Assembly (NCBI GenBank): GCA_009922885.1
Contig: RFUP01000133.1
Coordinates: 1-6,501 of the forward strand
DNA length: 6,501 nt
Source: Paracoccaceae bacterium
GTDB lineage: Bacteria > Pseudomonadota > Alphaproteobacteria > Rhodobacterales > Rhodobacteraceae
Direction: 5' to 3'
The notes under the pieces were generated by a model that was not told the origin of the DNA, did not search any database, and saw only the letters and a list, made by a program, of their open reading frames with translations. Both the position numbers and the translations under genes were made by a program. Shown one piece after another: positions 1 through 5,077 of the stretch; position 1 is the first letter of the stretch, and each line of letters opens with the position of its first letter.

Positions 1-261
1 CCCGCATGAAGCATTCTGCCCGATGCGGCGCCTTGCGCTTGCCGTGCTAGCGGAGGCTATGCGTCATGCGAGGTGCCGGAACTCCTCGAAATCCAGACCT
101 TCCTTGGCCGCGTCGACGTCCGCCTGTCGGTCATCGCCCGCGACATCGCCCATTACCAGCACATCTGGCGCGAACGCATCCTCACCTTGCCCCACATTGC
201 CGATATCGAAGCCCTTATGCATGTGGCGCGGATCAAGTCGAAAGAGGGCCTGCCCGTATGA
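1..261 (+). pseudogene. Lrp/AsnC-type regulator, C-terminal (RAM) part only, reading frame broken near the left edge
   Basis: The intact stretch (73-261, from a GTG codon) encodes 62 residues that look like the second half of the RAM ligand-binding domain of Lrp/AsnC proteins: VPELLEIQTFLGRVDVRLSV, then ARDIAHYQHIWRERILTLPH and IADIEALM. These match the family pattern of peV.e....G..D..l.v..rd...y...l.r.l.lP.v..ie. No helix-turn-helix is visible. Upstream in the same frame there is a TGA at 7-9, so the frame cannot hold a full gene. The +1 neighbouring frame (from base 2) reads ALAVLAEAMRHA, which would fit just before VPELL if one G were restored near base 70. A single-base deletion, a sequencing error or true decay are all possible. 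The GTG at 73 has no convincing ribosome binding site. Codons after 73 end mostly in C, as in the next gene. The stop overlaps the start of the next gene by four bases. Confidence 0.55.
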
Positions 262-713
262 TCGACCTCGACGAGACGGACCGCGCCCTCCTCCGCGCCC
301 TCCAACAAGACGCCACCCAAAGCGCAGGCGCCCTTGGTCGCGCCTTGGGCCTCTCGCAACCCGCCGCATGGCGGCGCATCCGCCGCTTGGAAGAGGCGGG
401 CGTCATCGCGGGCCGCCGCGTCGTGCTGGATGCCGAGCGTCTGGGCTTCGGCGTCACCGTCTTTCTCGGCGTCAAACTCGCCACCAAGGGCCGCGTTAGC
501 CTCGAAGACTTCGAGCGCGCCGTCACCGCCATCCCCGAGGTGCAAACCGTCGAACACATCCTCGGGCTTTACGATTACCGCCTCCGCGTCGTCGCCCGCG
601 ATATTGCCGACTTCGAACGCGTGCTTCGCCGCCGCGTCATGACCCTTCCGGGCGTCGGCAGCGTCGAAGCCAACGTCCTCCTTTCGGAAGAGCGCCGCCC
701 CGGCCCACTCTGA
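258..713 (+). CDS. Lrp/AsnC family transcriptional regulator, complete (151 aa)
   Basis: This is a cytoplasmic DNA-binding regulator of the leucine-responsive/AsnC family, whose members usually bind amino acids and act as dimers or octamers that wrap DNA. The N-terminal winged helix-turn-helix spans about residues 4-53 (LDETDRALLRALQQDA, then LGLSQPAAWRRIRRLEEAGV). A linker leads to the RAM effector domain at about 68-142, with the family segment EHILGLYDYRLRVVARDI at 99-116 and LPGVGSVEANVLL near the end. The length of 151 residues is normal for the family. The ATG at 258 is chosen because residue 1 falls directly before the conserved IDLDETD start of the family and because ATGA overlaps the stop of the preceding RAM-type frame, which implies translational coupling. 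The reading frame is open further upstream to 66, but that extension is Arg/Pro-rich and has no family resemblance. The ligand is unknown. The aminotransferase downstream is the most natural target, by inference. Confidence 0.93.
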   Translation: MIDLDETDRALLRALQQDATQSAGALGRALGLSQPAAWRRIRRLEEAGVIAGRRVVLDAERLGFGVTVFLGVKLATKGRVSLEDFERAVTAIPEVQTVEHILGLYDYRLRVVARDIADFERVLRRRVMTLPGVGSVEANVLLSEERRPGPL

Positions 714-776
714 AATCTGAAAACCTTCTTAACGCAACGCCCGAGAGCCGCGTCAGGCCATTACGTCATGACGCAA

Positions 777-809
777 GCCATACACATGCCATACGCAATC
801 CATACCCTT
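777..809 (+). repeat. Three tandem 11-base direct repeats (GCCATAC core)
   Basis: The copies are GCCATACACAT (777-787), GCCATACGCAA (788-798) and TCCATACCCTT (799-809). The core CCATAC is identical in all three and the spacing is exactly 11 bases, about one helical turn, so all three cores face the same side of the DNA. A weaker copy, GCCATTA, starts at 757, 20 bases before the first. Phased half-sites like this suit a protein that binds cooperatively along one face, which Lrp-type proteins are known to do. They lie 89-121 bases before the aminotransferase start. Chance cannot be excluded with three short copies. Confidence 0.6.
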
Positions 810-885
810 CGGAAACCGCCCGTTTGTATGCCACAGTAGGCTTTGCTTTTCGCATTTTCTGCGACTAGGCATGGTTCCAAGAGAG

Positions 886-891
886 AAGGAG
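886..891 (+). promoter_or_regulatory. Ribosome binding site deciding the aminotransferase start
   Basis: AAGGAG lies six bases before the ATG at 898. This favours 898 over the in-frame ATG at 871, which has no such site and would add nine residues (MVPREKETS) partly encoded by the ribosome binding site itself. Confidence 0.85.
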
Positions 892-897
892 ACATCC

Positions 898-2025
898 ATG
901 CCCGCATTGCTCGATACCGTCGATCCCGATGGTCTGCTTGAATTTTCCGTTGTTTTCACGGATCGCTCGCTCAACCATATGTCCAAATCCTTTCAAGGGG
1001 TTATGCGCGATATCTCGGAGATGTTGAAAGACGTCTACCAAGCCGATGGCGTGGCTCTCGTCCCCGGTGGCGGCACCTACGCGATGGAAGCCGTGGCGCG
1101 CCAGTTCGGCACCAATGCCCACGCCCTCGTCGTGCGCAACGGCTGGTTCTCCTTCCGCTGGTCGCAAATCTTCGACGCCGGAAAATTCACTGCAAAAACA
1201 ACGGTTTTCAAGGCGCGTCAGGCAGGCAACTCGGTCACGTCGCCTTTCGCTCCGGCCCCCATCGAGGAAGTCACCGCCGCCATCCGCGAAACCCGCCCCG
1301 ATGCGGTTTTCGCCCCCCATGTGGAAACCTCCGCAGGCATGATCCTGCCCGACGACTACATCAAAGCCCTCGCTGACGCCGCCCATGACGTGGGCGCGCT
1401 CATGGTGCTCGATTGCATCGCCTCGGGCTGTGCATGGGTCGATATGAAGGCCACGGGCGTCGACGTGCTGATCTCCGCGCCGCAAAAGGGCTGGTCCGCA
1501 TCGCCCTCCGCCGGTCTCGTGATGATGTCCGCCAAGGCATTGGAAAAGCTCGAAAACACCAATTGCGACAGCTTCGCCATCGACCTCAAGAAATGGCGCG
1601 CGATCATGAAAACCTACGAAGACGGCGCCCATGCCTATCACGCCACCATGCCCACCGATGCCCTGCGCGCCTTCCGCGACACGATGATCGAAACCCGCGA
1701 TTACGGCTTCGAGAAACTCCGTGCGGCCCAATGGGAGTTGGGTAACGGCGTCCGCGCTATGCTGAAAGCCAAGGGCATCCAGTCCGTCGCCGCCGATGGC
1801 TTCGGCGCTCCGGGTGTCGTGGTCAGCTACACGAGCGATCCCGATGTGCAGAACGGAAAGAAATTCTTGGCTGAAGGCATGCAAATCGCCGCAGGCGTGC
1901 CGCTGCAATGCGACGAACCCGAAGGCTTCCGCACCTTCCGCCTCGGCCTCTTCGGCCTCGACAAACTCTACGATGTGCCCGCAACGCTCCAGCGGCTACA
2001 AACCGTGGTGGATAAGGTTCTCTGA
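898..2025 (+). CDS. Class V PLP-dependent aminotransferase, alanine/serine-glyoxylate type (375 aa)
   Basis: This is a soluble, fold-type I PLP enzyme that most resembles the alanine-glyoxylate and serine-glyoxylate aminotransferase family, moving an amino group between an amino acid and a 2-oxo acid. Visible landmarks are the phosphate-binding loop PGGGT at residues 56-60, the pyridine-nitrogen aspartate D172 in VLDCIASG, the cofactor lysine K197 in SAPQKGWSASPSAGL, and a probable substrate-carboxylate arginine R348 in FRLGLFG. The segment RNGWFSFRWSQIF at 80-92 is typical of a subgroup common in proteobacteria, as I recall it. The length of 375 residues is normal for the family and all key residues are present, so the protein should be active. 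The exact substrates cannot be read from sequence; 2-aminoethylphosphonate and phosphoserine transaminases are less likely. The gene stands downstream of two Lrp-type genes and a repeat-bearing control region, which suggests control by amino-acid availability. A hairpin follows its stop. Confidence 0.92.
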   Translation: MPALLDTVDPDGLLEFSVVFTDRSLNHMSKSFQGVMRDISEMLKDVYQADGVALVPGGGTYAMEAVARQFGTNAHALVVRNGWFSFRWSQIFDAGKFTAKTTVFKARQAGNSVTSPFAPAPIEEVTAAIRETRPDAVFAPHVETSAGMILPDDYIKALADAAHDVGALMVLDCIASGCAWVDMKATGVDVLISAPQKGWSASPSAGLVMMSAKALEKLENTNCDSFAIDLKKWRAIMKTYEDGAHAYHATMPTDALRAFRDTMIETRDYGFEKLRAAQWELGNGVRAMLKAKGIQSVAADGFGAPGVVVSYTSDPDVQNGKKFLAEGMQIAAGVPLQCDEPEGFRTFRLGLFGLDKLYDVPATLQRLQTVVDKVL

Positions 2026-2036
2026 GCCACAAAATA

Positions 2037-2064
2037 AGCCAAGGCCCTTGTGTGGGCCTTGGCT
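2037..2064. terminator. Hairpin terminator between convergent genes
   Basis: An 11-base-pair perfect stem (AGCCAAGGCCC at 2037-2047 and GGGCCTTGGCT at 2054-2064) closes a six-base loop. It sits 11 bases after the aminotransferase stop and 51 bases beyond the end of the convergent flavin hydroxylase. Read on the - strand the stem is followed by TTATTTT, a proper U-tract, so it should stop transcription coming from the hydroxylase. Read on the + strand it is followed by ATTCCCC, so termination in that direction rests mainly on the stem. It is likely bidirectional with unequal strength. Confidence 0.85.
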
Positions 2065-2115
2065 ATTCCCCTCGCGCGGGGCGGTCATACTCTGGTAACG
2101 GGTCTTACCCAAACC

Positions 2116-3318
2116 TTACCCGCGCGCCCCGAGCCCGAGCTGCATCATGGTCTTGCGGATCGGCCCAAGGGAATAGATCGCATCCAACCCCTTCGCCCGC
2201 AAATCCCGCATCGGCTGCGACGACGCCATCGACGCGCGGTTCAACAGATCAATCCCCGTCACCCGCGCCACCACCTCCGCATGACGGCGGCGGTGATAGG
2301 TATCGAGCATCGCCCGATCTCCCAACCGCTCCGGCGCAGCCTCCGCCAACTCCAGAAGCACGCGCAAATCGCCAAGGCTCATGTTCAGCCCCTGCGCCCC
2401 GATAGGCGGCACCACATGCGCGGCCTCCGCCATTAAAGCCAATCTTTCCGAGGACATACGCTCTGCCTGCTGGCTGATGATCGGCCAAACAGTGCGCCGC
2501 GAAGCCAGTTTCAGGGGGCCGAAAAGCAAGCACGAACGCTCGTTCATCGCCGCTTCGAACTCCGCCTCCGGCAGTCCCGCCAAGCGCAGGGCTTCGGGCC
2601 CTTCTTCCATCCAGACGATCGCCGAAGAGGGCACCCCCTGCCAATCTGGCAAAGGCACTATGGTGAACGGCCCACCAGAGCGGTGGATCTCGGTGGATAC
2701 ATTCTCATGCGGGATCGGGTGCGTCACCGCAAAGGCCAAGGCCTTCTGCCCGTAACGCGTTGTTTTAACGGAAATTCCCGCTGCCTCCCGCATCGGGCTC
2801 ATCCGTCCGTCGGCAGCAATAACCAGCTTCACCCGCACCCGAGTGCCATCGCTCAACCCCACGCGCGCCTCGGCTTCACGGGTAAAAAGGGACTGCGTCC
2901 CGACGCCCGGCCGGAACGTCACATTCGGCAATTCCCTGAGCCGCGCCAGCATCTCGCGGCGCAAGAGCCAGTTGGGCAGGTTCCAACCAAATGGCCGCTC
3001 CGAGATGTCCGAGGCGTTGAAATCCTTGATAATTCTCGGCTCGGCGATCGGCCCGCCGGCATCGACGATCCGCATGATCTGCAAAGGCGCGGCGAATGGC
3101 GCGAGCCGCTCCCAGATCCCTGCTCGCTCCAGAAGCGCTTGCGAGGGCTGAAGAAAGGCGGTCGTGCGCAGGTCAGACCCATCCGCATCCCGCTCGATCA
3201 CGGGGGCTGTCGGGTCTACGCAAAGGACGGAAAATCCAGCCGCCCCAAACACGGCTGCCGCGGTCAATCCGGCAACGCCGCCGCCGGATACCAGAATGTC
3301 ATAATCGAAGTTCAGCAT
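2116..3318 (-). CDS. UbiH/UbiF/COQ6-family FAD-dependent monooxygenase (400 aa), probable ubiquinone-ring hydroxylase
   Basis: This is a class A flavoprotein hydroxylase of the UbiH/UbiF/VisC/COQ6 family, which adds hydroxyl groups to the aromatic ring of ubiquinone precursors using FAD, NAD(P)H and O2 at the inner membrane. The N-terminal Rossmann motif is DILVSGGGVAGLTAA, with GGGVAG at residues 12-17 and the ribose-binding acid D35 in VLCVD. The DG motif AADGRMSPMRE has D170 and G171. The second FAD motif is ALMAEAAHVVPPIGAQGLN at 294-312. In it the usual GD reads AE (296-297) and GQG reads AQG (308-310). I recall this variant as common in Rhodobacteraceae members, so it probably does not mean loss of function. 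Length is normal. Which ring position it hydroxylates (UbiH, UbiF or the alphaproteobacterial UbiL) cannot be decided, so no symbol is given. It lies 59 bases after the small membrane-protein gene and ends against a terminator with its U-tract on this strand. Confidence 0.9.
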   Translation of the reverse strand: MLNFDYDILVSGGGVAGLTAAAVFGAAGFSVLCVDPTAPVIERDADGSDLRTTAFLQPSQALLERAGIWERLAPFAAPLQIMRIVDAGGPIAEPRIIKDFNASDISERPFGWNLPNWLLRREMLARLRELPNVTFRPGVGTQSLFTREAEARVGLSDGTRVRVKLVIAADGRMSPMREAAGISVKTTRYGQKALAFAVTHPIPHENVSTEIHRSGGPFTIVPLPDWQGVPSSAIVWMEEGPEALRLAGLPEAEFEAAMNERSCLLFGPLKLASRRTVWPIISQQAERMSSERLALMAEAAHVVPPIGAQGLNMSLGDLRVLLELAEAAPERLGDRAMLDTYHRRRHAEVVARVTGIDLLNRASMASSQPMRDLRAKGLDAIYSLGPIRKTMMQLGLGARG

Positions 3319-3323
3319 CGGAG

Positions 3324-3329
3324 CCTCCT
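3324..3329 (-). promoter_or_regulatory. Consensus ribosome binding site of the flavin hydroxylase
   Basis: On the - strand a perfect AGGAGG stands five bases before the ATG at 3318. It fixes the start and gives the protein its expected short tail before the GGGVAG motif. It is the strongest ribosome binding site in the window. Confidence 0.9.
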
Positions 3330-3377
3330 GCGCGGCAATCTAGGCCGCAATGCAGGGGGCGTCCAAGCGTCAAACGG

Positions 3378-3587
3378 TCATCCCCGGCTAATCACGATAA
3401 GAATTGTGTACATCACCGGAACCATGGCCACAGCCGGGATGTAAAGGCCGGGCACGCCCCAGGTCCAGAAGGAAAGCCCCCATGCTAAGACCGCGAAAAG
3501 AACCGAGACAAGCAGGCGCTTCTCGGTCGTCGACGTGTCCTGCGTGTCGGTATGATGCTCTGCGGCATTGGTGGTCATTTCGGTCAT
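3378..3587 (-). CDS. Small two-helix membrane protein of unknown function (69 aa)
   Basis: I do not recognise a named family. The first 23 residues are hydrophilic and rich in Thr, His and Asp (TNAAEHHTDTQDTSTTEKR). Two hydrophobic segments follow, at about residues 25-42 (LLVSVLFAVLAWGLSFW) and 46-66 (PGLYIPAVAMVPVMYTILIV), joined by a very short turn containing TWGVPG, so the protein is probably a hairpin in the inner membrane. By the positive-inside rule the KR at 23-24 suggests a cytoplasmic N-terminus, and the C-terminus (SRG) would then also be inside. The ATG at 3585-3587 is preferred over a second ATG three codons later because GGAG (3594-3597 on this strand) precedes it by six bases. 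The gene is followed after 59 bases by the hydroxylase on the same strand, so the two may share a transcript. An accessory role in quinone synthesis is possible but unproven. Confidence 0.75.
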   Translation of the reverse strand: MTEMTTNAAEHHTDTQDTSTTEKRLLVSVLFAVLAWGLSFWTWGVPGLYIPAVAMVPVMYTILIVISRG

Positions 3588-3681
3588 GATCTACTCCAGA
3601 AAACGTGTATGTCGGAGTTAACATTCCAGAATATGAATACCAGAAGCATCTTGTCGCAGCGTGGCGACCTGCCGCACGCTC

Positions 3682-4326
3682 CTATCCGATTTCGCCCAAA
3701 AACGTTGCCAGATCAGTGGTGTGGTGATGGACATGTTCCGCGTTTTCGGGGGTATCGCCCACCAAAACGGTCTTCATACCCATGGCATGGGGCACGGCCA
3801 AATTGCGAGGATCATCCTCAAACATTGCGGAGGTTTGAGGGTTAAGACGGGCTTTCCCGAAGACGGTATCGAAGGCTCTCGCTTCTGGCTTGGGATGGAA
3901 ATCCGCGTGTTCCACGCCGTAGATTGCTTCAAAAAGGCCGTCCAACCCGCGCGCTTGCAAAACGCGTTCGGCATATGGGGCCGAGCCGTTCGTGTAGACG
4001 ATTTTCCGCCCGGGCAAGGCGCGGATACGGCTTGCAAGTAATTGATCCGGCTGGAGAACCGAGAAATCGATGTCGTGCACGTTCTGTAGATATGGCAGGG
4101 GGTCGATGCTGTGTTCCCGCATCAAGCCAGCCAGCGTTGTGCCATAGGATTTCCAGTAATGGCGGCGCAAGCGGTCCGCTTCGCTCCTGTCGACCCGTAG
4201 CTCCGTCATCACGTAATCCGTCATCCGCACCTCGATCTGGTCGAAGAGACGCATCGACGGAGGATAGAGTGTGTTGTCGAGGTCGAAGACCCATGTGGAG
4301 ACGTGTGAGAATTTGTCGCGTGGCAT
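3682..4326 (-). CDS. HAD-superfamily hydrolase, pyrimidine 5'-nucleotidase type (214 aa)
   Basis: This is a soluble phosphatase of the haloacid dehalogenase superfamily, closest in appearance to the Ssm1/Sdt1-like pyrimidine 5'-nucleotidase group, which removes phosphate from UMP, CMP or related nucleotides. All four HAD motifs are present: motif I FDLDNTLY with nucleophile D15 and general acid/base D17, motif II YTNGS at 111-115, motif III lysine K146 in HPKPEARAF, and motif IV FEDDPRNL with D171 and D172 for magnesium. A helical cap lies between motifs I and II (about residues 22-100), as expected for subclass C1. The start is effectively forced: the frame has a TAG four codons upstream and this ATG is the only start between. 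The preceding bases show only a weak ribosome binding site, so expression may be modest. The gene is divergent from the GntR regulator. The exact substrate is uncertain because HAD enzymes are promiscuous. Confidence 0.88.
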   Translation of the reverse strand: MPRDKFSHVSTWVFDLDNTLYPPSMRLFDQIEVRMTDYVMTELRVDRSEADRLRRHYWKSYGTTLAGLMREHSIDPLPYLQNVHDIDFSVLQPDQLLASRIRALPGRKIVYTNGSAPYAERVLQARGLDGLFEAIYGVEHADFHPKPEARAFDTVFGKARLNPQTSAMFEDDPRNLAVPHAMGMKTVLVGDTPENAEHVHHHTTDLATFLGEIG

Positions 4327-4423
4327 GAGAAAGGTCTATCTCGGAGCCATCTTGTCGGCAACAGTGCCTTGATCAGGCGTGACGCGGGCCATAGGGTCGC
4401 TCGGAATTGCGGGGAGAGCAAAA
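4327..4423. promoter_or_regulatory. Divergent spacer between the HAD hydrolase and GntR genes
   Basis: These 97 bases must hold the promoters of both divergent genes unless promoters lie inside coding sequence. A TGATCA core at 4370-4375 is flanked by GCCT on the left and GGC on the right, a near-palindrome offset by one base, which could be part of a GntR operator. No convincing -35/-10 pair could be fixed for either direction. Self-regulation by the GntR protein is common in such layouts but is only inferred here. Confidence 0.35.
4411..4416 (+). promoter_or_regulatory. Ribosome binding site deciding the GntR start
   Basis: GGGGAG stands seven bases before the ATG at 4424. This makes 4424 the likely start rather than the in-frame GTG at 4379, which lacks a ribosome binding site and would add 15 residues ahead of the normal start of the winged helix. 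Confidence 0.75.
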
Positions 4424-5077
4424 ATGGCGGATGTCAAATCCACACAGAAGGATGCCTATACTCTGATCCTCGAAGCGATCGACAGCGGGATCTATCGCCC
4501 CGGTGATCGCTTGGTGGAAAGCGAATTGGCAGACCGCTTTGGCGTGTCGCGAACACCGGTGCGTGAAGCGTTGCAACGCCTTGAAACGCAAAGTCTTCTT
4601 GCTCGAGATGGGCGGAGCTTGATCGTGGCGTCTCTCGACCATAACCAGCTTGCGGAGCTTTACGCGGTGCGCTCCGAGCTTGAGGGGCTCGCGGCACGGC
4701 TTGCGGCGCGCCATGCGACGCCTGAGGAAATGCGGGTTCTGCGGGAAATGGTTGAGGCGGATATGGAATTGGTAGGATCCCCGAAGGCACTGAGCCGGGC
4801 CAATCGGCGTTTCCACAAGCAGATCCATCTGGCGTCGCACAATCGCTATCTCGTGCAGCAACTCGACCTCGTGCACCGTTCGATGGCGCTGATGGCGACG
4901 ACCTCGCTCGCGGCGCGCGGGCGGGGCGAGGATGCGTTGAACGAGCATTCCGCCATTGTGTCGGCCATCGAGAACCGGGACGAAGAGGCCGCTTACGAGG
5001 CGCTCAAGTCCCATATTTCAAAGGCTTTCGTGACGCGTCTCAAGCTTGATTCAGGGGCTTTGAAAAGCATCGAATGA
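4424..5077 (+). CDS. GntR family transcriptional regulator, FadR/FCD subfamily (217 aa)
   Basis: This is a cytoplasmic dimeric repressor or activator. The N-terminal winged helix (about residues 8-70) has the GntR signature: GIYRPGDRLVESELADRFGV followed by SRTPVREALQRLE. The C-terminal all-helical FCD domain (about 75-205) carries the usual metal-site residues: N127 and H131 in NRRFHKQIH, H175 in NEHSAIVSAI, and H197 in LKSHISKA. FCD regulators typically bind a small carboxylate or sugar acid, often with a metal ion. The effector here cannot be named. Length is normal. The gene is divergent from the HAD hydrolase, a layout in which the regulator often controls itself and its neighbour. Its last 27 bases overlap the end of the opposing glycosyltransferase gene, so the two transcripts must be antisense to each other at their 3' ends. 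Confidence 0.92.
   Translation: MADVKSTQKDAYTLILEAIDSGIYRPGDRLVESELADRFGVSRTPVREALQRLETQSLLARDGRSLIVASLDHNQLAELYAVRSELEGLAARLAARHATPEEMRVLREMVEADMELVGSPKALSRANRRFHKQIHLASHNRYLVQQLDLVHRSMALMATTSLAARGRGEDALNEHSAIVSAIENRDEEAAYEALKSHISKAFVTRLKLDSGALKSIE

Larger units (their letters stand above)
714..897 (+). promoter_or_regulatory. Control region upstream of the aminotransferase gene
   Basis: This 184-base gap between the regulator and the aminotransferase codes for nothing recognisable. It contains a perfect 10-base palindrome, CGTCATGACG at 764-773, then three phased 11-base repeats at 777-809, and a related inverted copy GTATGCC at 826-832. These are followed by a T-rich stretch at 842-860 where a promoter might lie; TTGCTT at 843-848 is a possible -35, but no good -10 hexamer follows. 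Nothing resembling an intrinsic terminator follows the regulator stop, so read-through from the regulator pair cannot be excluded. The arrangement suggests an operator region, possibly for the adjacent Lrp-type proteins. That assignment is inference. Confidence 0.5.

Noticed and set aside
66..257. N-terminal extension of the second Lrp/AsnC regulator (open frame from 66)
   Set aside because: The extension is Arg/Pro-rich with no family resemblance, it overlaps the well-formed RAM frame, and the ATG at 258 gives a normal-length protein starting exactly at the conserved IDLDETD.
73..713. Siroheme decarboxylase pair (AhbA/AhbB, NirD/L/G/H type), which also appears as tandem Lrp-like proteins
   Set aside because: The second protein has an ordinary DNA-binding helix-turn-helix and lacks the LQ..FPL start I recall for those enzymes, and no heme d1 or siroheme genes are nearby.
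843..871. Sigma-70 type promoter TTGCTT...17...TAGGCA before the aminotransferase
   Set aside because: The -10 hexamer matches the TATAAT consensus at only two positions, too weak to call as a separate feature.
865..1908. 347-codon open frame on the - strand opposite the aminotransferase
   Set aside because: It lies fully antisense to a convincing enzyme with intact catalytic residues, its translation shows no domain and it has no ribosome binding site. It is a by-product of GC-rich codon use.
3604..3635. dif-like XerCD site (ATGTTAAC next to CATATT on the - strand)
   Set aside because: Only the XerD-side arm resembles the E. coli dif site; the XerC arm and the six-base central spacing do not fit. 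The strand-bias change here also has the polarity of an origin, not a terminus.
3653..3680. Terminator for the HAD hydrolase gene (GTCGC/GCGAC and AGCGTG/CACGCT stems)
   Set aside because: The stems are short, mutually exclusive and not followed by a U-tract on the - strand.
4379..4381. GTG as the start of the GntR regulator
   Set aside because: It has no ribosome binding site and would add 15 residues before the usual start of the family, whereas ATG at 4424 has GGGGAG at good spacing.
3319..4423. Replication origin with DnaA boxes near the strand-bias switch
   Set aside because: No TTATCCACA-like cluster or AT-rich unwinding region was found in the gaps; the skew change alone does not support an origin call.
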